DNA from: Protopterus annectens
Lineage: Eukaryota; Chordata; Ceratodontiformes; Protopteridae
Assembly: GCF_019279795.1 (NCBI RefSeq)
Contig: NC_056745.1
Span: forward strand, 1,487,544,851-1,487,608,850
Length of the DNA stretch: 64,000 nucleotides
Direction: 5' to 3'
Part shown: piece after piece, positions 48,001 to 57,721 of the stretch
Layout of the letters: the number at the start of each line of letters is the position of its first letter
How positions within the stretch are numbered: the first letter of the stretch is position 1
Notes under the pieces: generated by a model
What the model was told of the DNA's origin: nothing
What the model saw: only the letters and a program-made list of their open reading frames with translations
Database searches by the model: none
Position numbers and translations under genes: made by a program

Positions 48001-48490
48001 GTGATTCCATCGGGGAGATATTTCTATGACCTTCCCACTCCCTTTACCCACCCCCACTTTCAGTGATTATGTCTGGGGACATCTCTCCTCTTTGGACCAC
48101 ATTTCCCCTTAGGGACCATATGAATGGGTGCCCTACCACCTTATATGGGTACACCCATCCTTTCCATGCTGCTCCATCAGTCACCTGAGGTGCTTATCAA
48201 ACCTGAGTTGGCTGGGCCATAATGATGGCTTTATCCCTCTATGCCACCAGAGCAGCATTAAAGGATGCCAATCATGATGGTTAATAAAGGCAGCACTAAT
48301 CCCACTCTCAGACAACGAAACTTGGAAGACAATCAAAAACTGTGACTGAAGACATGTATAGTAACAAGTCTAGGACTATTGTTGTAAAAAGAGCATGTAC
48401 ATATGGGGAAGGCACAGGGAAAGCAATCGGCGTAAGAGGGTTTGCAATGAGGAGGGACCGCCATAGTACTTTTTACCACAGACGTCTTGC
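45021..48490. other. Unrecognised region between satellite and minisatellite
   Basis: About 3.5 kb of non-repetitive-looking sequence with several short open frames on both strands (the longest, 45,270-45,677 plus strand, 135 codons). None shows a recognisable domain, splice structure or family motif. Homopolymer runs occur near 46,055 (C), 46,940 (G), 47,175 (G) and 47,338 (G). It is the distal 5' flank of the kinase gene and may contain old, decayed repeats. No gene is supported. Confidence 0.5.
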
Positions 48491-49216
48491 TCTATAAATG
48501 TACCTGCTCTAGTCTGTATGTCTGTACACCTACTGTGTATATGCTCTTTATAAATGTACCTGCTCTAGTCTGTATGTCTGTACACCTACTGTGTATATGC
48601 TCTTTATAAATGTACCTGCTCTAGTCTGTATGTCTGTACACCTACTGTGTATATGCTCTTTATAAATGTACCTGCTCTAGTCTGTATGTCTGTACACCTA
48701 CTGTGTATATGCTCTTTATAAATGTACCTGCTCTAGTCTGTATGTCTGTACACCTACTGTGTATATGCTCTTTATAAATGTACCTGCTCTAGTCTGTATG
48801 TCTGTACACCTACTGTGTATATGCTCTTTATAAATGTACCTGCTCTAGTCTGTATGTCTGTACACCTACTGTGTATATGCTCTTTATAAATGTACCTGCT
48901 CTAGTCTGTATGTACACCTACTGTGTATATGCTCTTTATAAATGTACCTGCTCTAGTCTGTATGTCTGTACACCTACTGTGTATATGCTCTTTATAAATG
49001 TACCTGCTCTAGTCTGTATGTATGTACACCTACTGTGTATATGCTCTTTATAAATGTACCTGCTCTAGTCTGTATGTCTGTACACCTACTGTGTATATGC
49101 TCTTTATAAATGTACCTGCTCTAGTCTGTATGTCTGTACACCTACTGTGTATATGCTCTTTATAAATGTACCTGCTCTAGTCTGTATGTCTGTACACCTA
49201 CTGTGTATATGCTCTT
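48491..49216. repeat. 56-bp minisatellite, about 13 copies
   Basis: Near-perfect tandem units: CTCTTTATAAATGTACCTGC, then TCTAGTCTGTATGTCTGTAC, then ACCTACTGTGTATATG. The first unit lacks two T and one unit near 48,910 lacks a few bases. The unit length is not a multiple of three, so the short repetitive open frames seen across it are not coding. It lies about 1.3 kb upstream of MAPK12 exon 1. Confidence 0.97.
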
Positions 49217-49400
49217 CTGTAACTACCATTGTTATTGATGTGCTCATGAATGTACGCAACTTTTTTCTAAAAGCATCTTTATGTTTGTCATTGTCAACCT
49301 TGGAGCTTTTCTCCTCGGGCCTCCACTGAAAATGGACATATATCCAGTCGGACTATCCCAGTCAAGAAATGTAAAATAAATAAATAAATCTATAAATACA
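49217..49400 (+). mobile_element. 3' end of a LINE (or LINE-tailed SINE), plus strand
   Basis: Contains TTGGAGCTTTTCTCCTCGGG and CCTCCACTGAAAATGG (about 49,300-49,335), then a tail of AAATAAATAAATAAAT (about 49,374-49,389). The reverse complement of the same module is at 56,238-56,345, so both are ends of one repeat family. AAAT-repeat tails fit CR1/L2-group elements. No coding part is attached here. The left limit is uncertain because the copy abuts the minisatellite. Confidence 0.65.
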
Positions 49401-50547
49401 TAGGATGTTGTATATTTGGAGTTCTTAGCACATCTTGCATTCAGCACATTCTGAAATGGCTTACAAAGTTATAATTCAAATATACACATTCCATTGCACA
49501 TATCATTTCCCTTTCAACAATTGAACTACAAATCCATTAGCTTATATTACATCCTGATTACTTGGCAGATAAATCATATCCATGCTATTTTCCTCGAAAT
49601 AGTTGTCCACTTTAATGTGGATCATCTACCATTAAATTGTTTAAAAAGCAATATACAGAACACCAGTAAAAAGTTTTAAGACTGTGGAAATTGTACATAC
49701 AAGCAGAGCTGATTTTTCAAAGTGTCTATTTAAAATGCTAGACTACAGCATGGAACATGGTTTACTTTACAAAGCAGAGATGCCTTACGGGTAAAGTCAG
49801 GAATGTAACTTGTCTTGTACAACAGTATGAAAGGTAGGTAAGTTAACTAAGTAGGTATCCTAATGATGCATGCTCCTGTACTGAGTTTGCATTTCTCATC
49901 TGCACTGCATTTTCCTCTTCCTGTTTAATACCAGCAGTTTTCTCAGTAAACAACAGACAGGATGTGTTTACTGAATCCACTGGGCAGCATTAGTGGCTCC
50001 ACAGTGCAGGAACTTAGGGCTAAAACTGGGTGGGGAGTATTGTGCTACAGTAAAACGCTGCTGTAATGATAGACGGGAGGAGCTTAATCATTTGGTTTCT
50101 GTTGTAATTTGATTCTGGATCTGACTTCAGGGATTTTAACAGCCGCATATGAAAACAACATGAATTAGAGAAAGGGAGTGTGTGTTTGTGCGTGTGTGTG
50201 TGAGTGAGTGAGTGAGAGAGAGAGAGAGGGAGGGAGGAGAAGGAGGGAGAGACAAAGAGAGAGAGAGTGAAAGAAGATCGGCAGGAGGGAGCAAGGGGGA
50301 GAGAGAGAGAGTGTACGGGAAGTTGTCACAAAGGGAATCCTGAAGCCTGATGTTTGCTATTGAGCAAGTAAAGCAATGCTGTGCTCATTACAGTGATCAA
50401 AAGTGAATGGGGACTCACTGTGTTCGTTTCCCAAAGCCTGAAAGCACAACAAAAGCAGAAACTGTGAAAGGAAACAGGATACTGCCAAACATATCTTTAT
50501 CAGTAAATCATAAAAGCAGGATTTGCTGTCTTCTTTTATTTATCTAG
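49401..50547 (+). promoter_or_regulatory. Probable promoter and 5' UTR region of MAPK12
   Basis: Sequence immediately upstream of the first coding exon. It has no TATA box at a convincing position. It contains CTTCCTCTTCCTG near 49,913 (ETS-like) and a GT-then-GA tract at 50,177-50,313. A well-formed acceptor (TTCTTTTATTTATCTAG, ending 50,547) sits 10 bases before the start codon. The coding exon may therefore be preceded by a separate 5' UTR exon, or the acceptor may be fortuitous. The transcription start cannot be placed from sequence alone. Confidence 0.4.
50177..50313. repeat. GT/GA-rich simple-sequence tract
   Basis: A (GT)n stretch passes into GAGT repeats and then GA-rich purine sequence with AGGGAGGGAGG-like and GAGAGAGA runs. 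Purine tracts of this kind are common in 5' flanks and 5' UTRs and can form unusual DNA structures. It lies about 245-380 bp upstream of the start codon. Confidence 0.85.
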
Positions 50548-50557
50548 GGACAGAAAT

Positions 50558-50670
50558 ATGACATCAAAGAAAACCTTTTACCGTCAGGAAATCAATAAAA
50601 CCATGTGGGATGTGTTGGATAGGTATAAAGATCTTATACCAGTTGGGTCAGGTGCTTACGGGACTGTTTG
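50558..50670 (+). CDS. mapk12: MAPK12 (p38 gamma MAP kinase) coding exon 1
   Basis: First coding exon of a p38 MAP kinase, a Ser/Thr kinase of the stress-activated pathway that is switched on by MKK3/MKK6 phosphorylation of a TGY loop (not in this window). It encodes 37 codons plus two bases. Residues 7-15 are FYRQEINKT. The glycine-rich ATP loop VGSGAYGTV is at 29-37. A donor GTAAGT follows directly. The phase leaves TG, which with the first C of exon 2 gives Cys38, as in other p38s. The ATG has A at -3. YKDL before the loop is closest to p38 gamma (YRDL). The first residues (MTSKK) are not conserved between paralogues and do not help. Exon identity is certain; the choice of MAPK12 over MAPK13 or MAPK14 depends mainly on exon 2. 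Confidence 0.92.
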
Positions 50671-51210
50671 GTAAGTCTTTCTTCTGACTTATTACAATAG
50701 ATGTATGTAAACGAATGCTTAAGATTTCTTAAGTGTTAGTATTGCTTTAAAATGCCACTTCCTCATTTCCTGTGTTATTTTGCATGCTTATAAGTTTTCT
50801 TCAGAAGATGATGCTGTGTTGATTCAGTTCTACTTAATTCACTTGTAATTAGATATCTTCTGAACTTTGAAATAGGTTTGTGGTTATTAGCAGTCTTTTG
50901 ACACTAGAAACCAAAAAAAGTATTCCTGGTTTCAAGCCAGGTACATGACCAGACTTCTGTCTCACTGACAAAGCTGCCTTGTATTTATTTCATTTGTTTA
51001 TTTTACAAGAGCACTTAACCTGTATACAAGCATGCTTTGACTATCAGGACTTTGCTCATATTTTGTCTTTTTTTATGAAGAAAAATGCATAACTTGGGAC
51101 ATAACATTCAAATGGAAATCTGCATGTGTCATTTGCTGTGATGATGCCATAACTAAAAGATTAATTTTGTTGACCATTTACACCCTGTTGTACTTTTGTG
51201 ATGTTTTCAG

Positions 51211-51340
51211 CTCAGCAATTGATAAGCGAACTGGTACCAAAGTAGCCATCAAGAAACTTTACCGTCCATTCCAGTCAGATCTGTTTGCAAAACGGGCTTA
51301 CAGAGAACTGAGGCTCTTGAAACACATGAAACATGAGAAT
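51211..51340 (+). CDS. mapk12: MAPK12 (p38 gamma MAP kinase) coding exon 2
   Basis: A 130-bp exon between acceptor ATGTTTTCAG and donor GTGAGT; 130 bp is also the exon 2 length I recall for mammalian p38 genes. It completes Cys38 and encodes residues 39-81, ending at a codon boundary in HEN, where p38s continue VIGLLDVF. VAIKK contains the ATP-binding Lys52 and YREL the helix-C Glu70 that salt-bridges to it. KLYRPFQS and [15 protein letters not shown] match p38 gamma. Over 43 residues I count 5 differences from human MAPK12, 7 from MAPK13 and about 12 from MAPK14 (recalled sequences). Tyr55 in KLYRP is Ser in MAPK13 and MAPK14. Intron 1 is 540 bp. Exon 3 was not found in the remaining 12.6 kb, so intron 2 is long and repeat-filled. 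Confidence 0.94.
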
Positions 51341-52335
51341 GTGAGTAATTTCGGTACTTTGAATTCTTCTGTCATTTAATTTACTAGATCAAGTCCATGC
51401 AGGCCCCACATTGCTAGAAAATATTCATCTCCTCATGAATCATACCTTTTTATCCTGATACCATAAATTGTGTTAACACAACACCTAGTCAAATCTGTTA
51501 TTTTCTCTGTAAATGTGAAAAGTCCATTTAATTAATTCAAGTTGTGCAACTGTACACAGCTGGGCATTTGCCATCTAGAGTTGCGGCTTATATGGTAGAA
51601 TAGATGAAATGTAACAGAAATGAAACAGTAACTGCCAAAAATGTTATCACTGCTGCTATATATGCAATTTAGTCAATGCTGTTTGAAAAAGCCAAACTAT
51701 CATTAAGTACATTTTGCTGATGAATTCAACTGGGAATTAAATGACTCACACAGCAGGAAGATGCTACAAGTTTGCAAAAGTCTTTTAAATCGGACATTCA
51801 GACTGTGGTTTTAACTGTTGTCAGACATTAGTAGCCTGATTTGCAAGTGCAGTTTTGAAATTGGTGGAGGCACTTTGGTGACATTTAAAAACACTGGTCA
51901 GTAGTTTTTCCTCCTGTTTCTTTTGATCCTGTGTTTTTAAGTTGTGGGATGTTTTATTATACAGATACTCAAACTTTGATTCATTGTATGGGTATGACTG
52001 ATTCAGGAGTGAGCAGACATACTTACTTGAGTGAAATCCTGTACTACTGGTTTTGTGAAGAGTGATATAATGTGTTATTGTTAAACAATGACTTGCAGAG
52101 AAAATCATGATTATAAAGAAAGATGCTACTTTTGAACTGAATCTGCTGAGTACTGTACTCTGGTATCACAGGTGTAGATGTTTCACCAGCCAGTATCATC
52201 TTAAGCTAAACAGTAAAGCTGAATGTTATACATAAATACACACACACAATAACGGCATTATTTTACTAAACAGGCAGACACAGACACTATGACAGAAATA
52301 CATACACACACACACCACATACAATAGGGACATTA
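51341..52335 (+). other. Start of MAPK12 intron 2
   Basis: Non-coding sequence after the exon 2 donor. A 95-codon open frame on the minus strand (51,821-52,108) shows no secure family match. No exon 3 coding VIGLLDVF-like residues was found here or further on. Part of a CA-rich motif with GGCATTATTTTACTAAACAG near 52,253 recurs near 52,657 and 52,717. Confidence 0.75.
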
Positions 52336-52654
52336 CATATCTCTCAACTGTCCAGATTTTCAAATAATGTTCAGATTTTTGACTCATATCTTTGGTCTGT
52401 TCCTCATAAAATTTGTGTTTTTTTTGGCAAATCACTGGGATGATCTGAGGATTGAAGTCCTCAAATAATGACATATATTTGAGTTTCAGACTTCATATCC
52501 TTCATAAAATGTATGTTAACACAAACTCTGTTATTTTAGCAACTTTCTAAGTTTATAAGAGCAGTATTTAAAGTCAATATGTTTGGACCTTTGCACTCCG
52601 CCCATTCTGTTAGTCTTTGTCCAGATTTCTTGCACCAAGAGGCTGAGAGGTATG
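52336..52654. mobile_element. Possible hAT-like MITE in intron 2
   Basis: The 319-bp segment begins CATATCTCTCA and ends TGAGAGGTATG, an inverted repeat with one mismatch over 11 bases. Just inside, CTGTCCAGATTTT on the left has an inverted counterpart region with TGTCCAGATTTCTTGC placed directly on the right. The flanking eight bases are GGACATTA and AGGCATTA, a 6 of 8 match that fits an aged 8-bp target duplication of hAT type. There is no transposase. Short inverted ends can occur by chance, so the call is tentative. Confidence 0.4.
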
Positions 52655-52780
52655 AGGCATTATCATATCAACAGGCAGACTAACACACGTACATATATAC
52701 ATACAAACACAAAATAAGGGCATTATCATACCACACAGGCAGACATGGACACTCTGTCACACATGCACACACATGCACGT

Positions 52781-52782
52781 GT

Positions 52783-52830
<48 letters not shown>

Positions 52831-52838
52831 GCGCGCAC
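52781..52838. repeat. (CA)n microsatellite flanked by CG alternation
   Basis: Alternating CA for more than 40 bases, with GTGCGCACAC at the left end and CGCGCGCGCA at the right. The whole tract is purine-pyrimidine alternating, the sequence class most prone to Z-DNA. A C13-type homopolymer run lies nearby at about 52,896-52,908. Confidence 0.95.
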
Positions 52839-53079
52839 AATGTATTCATTTATAACTAGTTGTGTGGAATGGTGGGGGGAGTGCTCTGGCTCTGCACCCC
52901 CCCCCCCCAGCAGCACCATGTAATGACAGCACTAAGCAAATATTTATGACTCAACATTTTTCATAAATGTCTTCTGCTTGTAATCGTGTATTGGGTGAAG
53001 ACATCATTGTTGCCCCCCTTCCATCCCCCATGACAACAGTATGAACAAACAAAGCTGAAAGATGTAACATATACATGTA

Positions 53080-56000
53080 CAGCCTGACTCTTCTGACACT
53101 GCTGAGGGTTATAAATATGCAGCCTCACTCTTCTGATACTGCTGAGGGTTATAAATGTACAGCCTGACTCTTCTGATACTGCTGAGGGTTATAAATATGC
53201 AGCCTCACTCTTCTGACACTGCTGAGGGTTATAAATGTACAGCCTGACTCTTCTGATACTGCTGAGGGTTATAAATATGCAGCCTCACTCTTCTGACACT
53301 GATGAGGGTTATAAATGTACAGCCTCACTCTTCTGACACTGATGAGGGTTATAAATGTACAGCCTGACTCTTCTGACACTGCTGAGGGTTATAAATGTAC
53401 AGCCTGACTCTTCTGACACTGCTGAGGGTTATAAATGTACAGCCTGACTCTTCTGACACTGCTGAGGGTTATAAATATGCAGCCTCACTCTTGTGACACT
53501 GCTGAGGGTTATAAATGTACAGCCTGACTCTTCTGACACTGCTGAGGGTTATAAATGTACAGCCTGACTCTTCTGACACTGCTGAGGGTTGTAAATGTAC
53601 AGCCTGACTCTTCTGACACTGCTGAGGGTTATAAATGTACAGCCTGACTCTTCTGACACTGCTGAGGGTTATAAATGTACAGCCTGACTCTTCTGACACT
53701 GCTGAGGGTTATAAATGTACAGCCTGACTCTTCTGACACTGCTGAGGGTTATAAATGTACAGCCTGACTCTTCTGACACTGCTGAGGGTTATAAATGTAC
53801 AGCCTGACTCTTCTGACACTGCTGAGGGTTATAAATGTACAGTCTGACTCTTCTGACACTGCTGAGGGTTATAAATGTACAGCCTGACTCTTCTGACACT
53901 GCTGAGGGTTTTAAATATACAGCCTGACTCTCGACACTGCTGAGGGTTATAAATGTTCAGCCTGACTCTTCTGACACTGCTGTGGGTTATAAATGTACAG
54001 CCTGACTCTTCTGACACTGCTGAGAGTTATAAATATACAGCCTGACTCTTCTGAGGGTTATAAATGTAAAGCCTGACTCTTCTGACACTGCTGAGGGTTA
54101 TAAATGTACAGCCTGACTCTTCTGACACTGCTGAAGGTTATAAATGTACAGCCTGACTCTTCTGACACTGCTGAGGGTTATAAATGTAAAGCCTGACTCT
54201 TCTGACACTGCTGAGGGTTGTAAATGTACAGCCTGACTCTTCTGATACTGCTGAGGGTTATAAATGTACAGCCTGATGCTTCTGACACTGCTGAGGGTTA
54301 TAAATGTACAGCCTGACTCTTTTGACACTGCTGAGGGTTATAAATGTACAGCCTGACTCTTCTGTCACTGCTGAGGGTTATAAATGTAAAGCCTGACTCT
54401 TCTGACACTGCTGAGGGTTATAAATGTAAAGCCTGACTCTTCTGATATTGCTGAGGGTTATAAATGTACAGCCTGATGCTTCTGACACTGCTGAGGGTTA
54501 TAAATGTACAGCCTGACTCTTTTGACACTGCTGAGGGTTATAAATGTACAGCCTGACTCTTCTGTCACTGCTGAGGGTTATAAATGTAAAGCCTGACTCT
54601 TCTGACACTGCTGAGGGTTATAAATGTAAAGCCTGACTCTTCTGACACTGCTGAGGGTTATAAATGTAAAGCCTGACTCTTCTGACACTGCTGAGGGTTA
54701 TATATGTACAGCCTGACTCTTCTGACACTGCTGAGGATTATAAATATACAGCCTGACTCTTCTGACACTCATGAGGGTTATAAATATATGGCCTCACTCT
54801 TCTGACACTCATGAGAGTTATAAATATATGGCCTCACTGTTCTGACACTGAAGAGGGTTATAAATATGCAGCCTCACTCTTCGGACATTGATGAGGGTTA
54901 TAAATATGCAGCCTCTCTCTTCTGACACTGATGAGGGTTATAAATATGTAGCCTCACTCTCCTGACACTGATGAGGATTATAAATATGCAGCCTCACTCT
55001 TCTGACACTGATGAGGGTTATAAATATGCAGCCTGACTCTTCTGACACTGCTGAGGGTTATAAATATGCAGCCTGACTCTTCTGACACTGCTGAGGGTTA
55101 TACATATACAGCCTGACTTTTCTGGCACTGATGAGGGTTATAAATATACAGCCTGACTCTTCTGACACCGTTGAGGTTTATAAATATACAGCCTGACTCT
55201 TCTGACACTGATGAGGGTTATAAATGTACAGCCTGACTCTTCTGACACTGCTGAGGGTTATAAATGTACAGCCTGGCTCTTCTGACACTGCTGAGGGTTA
55301 TAAATGTACAGCCCGGCTCTTCTGACACTGCTGAGGGTTATAAATGTACAGCCCGACTCTTCTGACACTGCTGAGGGTTATAAATGTACAGTCTGACTCT
55401 TCTGACATTGCTGAGGGTTATAAATATGCAGCCTCACTCTTCTGACACTGCTGATGGTTATAAATATACAGCCTGACTCTTCTGACACTGCTGATGGTTA
55501 TAAATATATAGCCTGACTCCTCTGACATTGCTGAGGGTTATAAATGTACAGCCTGACTCTTCTGAAACTGCTAAGGGTTATGAATATACAGCCTGACTCT
55601 TCTGACACTGCTGATGGTTATGAATATATAGCCTGACTCTTCTGACATTGCTGAGGGTTATAAATGTACAGCCTGACTCTTCTGACACTGCTGAGGGTTA
55701 TAAATGTACAGCTTGACTCTTCTCGCACTGCTGAGGATTATAAATGTACAGCCTGACTCTTCTGACACTGCTGAGGGTTGTAAATGTACAGCTTGACTCT
55801 TCTGACACTGATGAGGGTTATACATATACAGCCTGACTCTTCTGACACTGCTGAGGATTATAAATATATAGCTTGACTCTCCTGACACTGCTGAGTGTTA
55901 TAAATTTAAAGCCTGACTTTTCTGACACTGATGAGGGCTATAAACAAACAGTCTCACTATTCTGACACTGCTGAGGGTTATAAATGTACAGCCTGACTCT

Positions 56001-56138
56001 TCTGACACTACTGAGGGTTATAAATGTACAGCCTGACTCTTCTGACACTGCTGAGGGTTATAAATATATAGCCTGACTCTTCTGACACTGCTGATGGTTA
56101 TAAATATACAGCCTGACTCTTCTGACACTGCTGAGGGT
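53080..56138. repeat. 40-bp minisatellite in MAPK12 intron 2, about 76 copies
   Basis: Tandem 40-bp units: ATGTACAGCCTGACTCTTCT, then GACACTGCTGAGGGTTATAA. The first 250 bp alternate two versions (ATGCAGCCTCACTC and GTACAGCCTGACTC), forming an 80-bp composite. A five-unit composite with GCCTGATGCT repeats 200 bp apart (54,271 and 54,471). Units between about 54,770 and 55,060 and from 55,420 on are more diverged. Since 40 is not a multiple of three, the open frames on the minus strand cycle through all phases and are not coding. Confidence 0.97.
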
Positions 56139-56237
56139 TCACTGCTGCTGTAATACTGACCACAAAGTGAAACCTTTTAAGTTTTTTTTGAGTGACTTTT
56201 CCTAGACTGCAAAAACAAATGTTTTATTTTGTTCTTA

Positions 56238-56345
56238 TTTTTATTTTACTTATTTATTTATTTGCAGTTTGATTACCGGGGAAGTCCACTGGGCCGAATT
56301 GACCCATTTTCAGTGGAGGCCCAGGGAGAAAAGCTCCAAGATGCA
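56238..56345 (-). mobile_element. LINE 3' tail, minus strand
   Basis: Read on the minus strand: TTGGAGCTTTTCTCCCTGGG, CCTCCACTGAAAATGGGTCA, then an AAATAAATAAAT tail towards 56,238. It is the same module as the plus-strand tail at 49,300-49,390. The orientation is the same as the LINE body at 61,010-63,145, on the far side of PLE copy C. This tail may therefore be the 3' end of that LINE, separated from it by the PLE. Sequence 56,346-56,683 could be the LINE 3' UTR or the PLE 5' UTR; no feature decides this. Confidence 0.65.
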
Positions 56346-56743
56346 TTATACAATTTATATACAACTGATAGTTAATAGTAAATATTATATTATGTAGAAC
56401 AGTTACTCATAAATGCATTCAATGTCATGCACAGTTAACAAATTCATTTAGCTTGAAGGTAGGGATCACACAGTTTCATTTGAGGAAAACCAATATGTGT
56501 TAGGTGTAGAAACAGTTTACATACAAACCTTTTAAGAAAATGTAAATACGCTTTGCATACACACATCAACAGTAGAATGCTATTTACAATATTTACAAGG
56601 TTGGGCTGTGTGAGGGTAGCTGTAGGAGGTGAGAGCTTAGAGAGAAGCTATAGAAATTGTTGAGAGCTTAGACAGGCTCATAGGAAGATAATTATGAGAG
56701 TTGTAGAGCTTGGGAACCAGAGCAAGAACCCCCTTGGATTAGG

Positions 56744-57721
56744 TTGGGTGGGTTGGGTCCTAACCTTAATGTCTCAGCTTCTGTGCTACAGAGGGGTGGA
56801 TTGGTTCTACCTGGGTATGGAGGGGCATGCTCTGGAAATACTGGTGGAACTAGCACCCAAGTAGTCAGGGGAACTAACTTGAATACAGAAGATTTGAATA
56901 TGAAAACTCCCCCTAACTTTAATGTATGGTTGAGTAAGGAATTTAATTTTGGGAGTAACCTTGTTGGGACTACACCTATACGCATGCAGGAAAACAAAGT
57001 GACACTGGCTCACAAACTTCAAGATTTCGATACTAAGTTGATTAAACTTAAAAAGACTCAATTGGAAATAGCTTATTTCCATGAATGCATCCGTTTAAAA
57101 ATAGTGCCTAAGGGGTTGAGGTTATGGCAGTACCCCACTGACCTGATTGAAGGCTCAAAATTCCATAAAGATTTAATATCCCTTTTTGAGAAGCATGGGA
57201 AAGAACTGTTGGAAACTTTGTGTCTCCACTACCAAGAGAGAGCGGATGCTTTAATTACTGAAGTGACTCTGTTAGACGAGAATATTAAGAAGGACTTAGA
57301 CTTTCAAAGATACCAGTTTGACTATGAGAGAATATTTCACAGCATTGACCAACATTTATTGAAGGTCAATGCAACCAAAATTAAGAAAATTCGAAGGGAT
57401 TTGAAGGACTATGAAAAAGGGCAGGCATATCCTAGACCCCCACCTTCTCAAAGTAGTAACCCACCCCAAGGTGATAACGAGCAACCGGAAGGTTTGATTC
57501 AAGAGAGTGAAGTTCCCCAAGTCACTATTGATAGTGACATGGGAGACCAGGCTCCAGACCCAGCCTCGGTTCGTCGCAGTGATAGACTAGTGACGAAAAA
57601 CAACATGGGCTACAAACAGGGTCCTAGTGACCATATAAATTTTCAGAACCAAGCCTCCGGCAGCCATTACCCGAAGGGGAGAAGGAACAATTCCAGAACC
57701 AGGAGGAAGAACAAGTGGTGA
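56744..57721 (+). pseudogene. PLE N-terminal region
   Basis: An open stretch of about 325 codons (open since 56,684; no convincing ATG at the left). A predicted helical segment includes LAHKLQDFDTKLIKLKKTQ and IRLKIVPKGLRLWQYPTDL. The latter resembles the I-P-x-G-L-R-L motif found ahead of the RT in Neptune-type PLE proteins. A Lys/Glu-rich coiled-coil-like part follows, then a Pro/Ser/Gln-rich disordered part (about 57,430-57,560), and a basic end (GRRNNSRTRRKNKW) that could bind nucleic acid. It overlaps by a few bases the frame that carries the RT. Its function in PLEs is not known. Confidence 0.7.

Noticed and set aside
50558-51340. Assignment of the kinase to MAPK14, MAPK13 or MAPK11
   Set aside because: KLYRPFQS and [15 protein letters not shown] fit p38 gamma best; MAPK14 and MAPK13 have Ser at the Tyr55 position and differ more over exon 2. 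MAPK11 was not compared residue by residue, but it groups with MAPK14.
51821-52108. 95-codon minus-strand frame with a faint likeness to hAT/BED-type proteins
   Set aside because: The likeness rests on a few residues, no BED or catalytic motif is visible, and the reading does not continue past the frame.
53469-55888. Repetitive 60-76 codon frames on the minus strand of the 40-bp minisatellite, and similar ones in the 56-bp array
   Set aside because: Unit lengths of 40 and 56 are not multiples of three, so the protein repeat is only a by-product of the DNA repeat. No start context, splice structure or family match.
56260-56300. MAPK12 exon 3 after the AG in TTATTTATTTGCAG at about 56,267
   Set aside because: The downstream sequence encodes no VIGLLDVF-like residues and is the reverse complement of the LINE tail found at 49,300-49,390; the acceptor look is due to the AAAT tail read in reverse.
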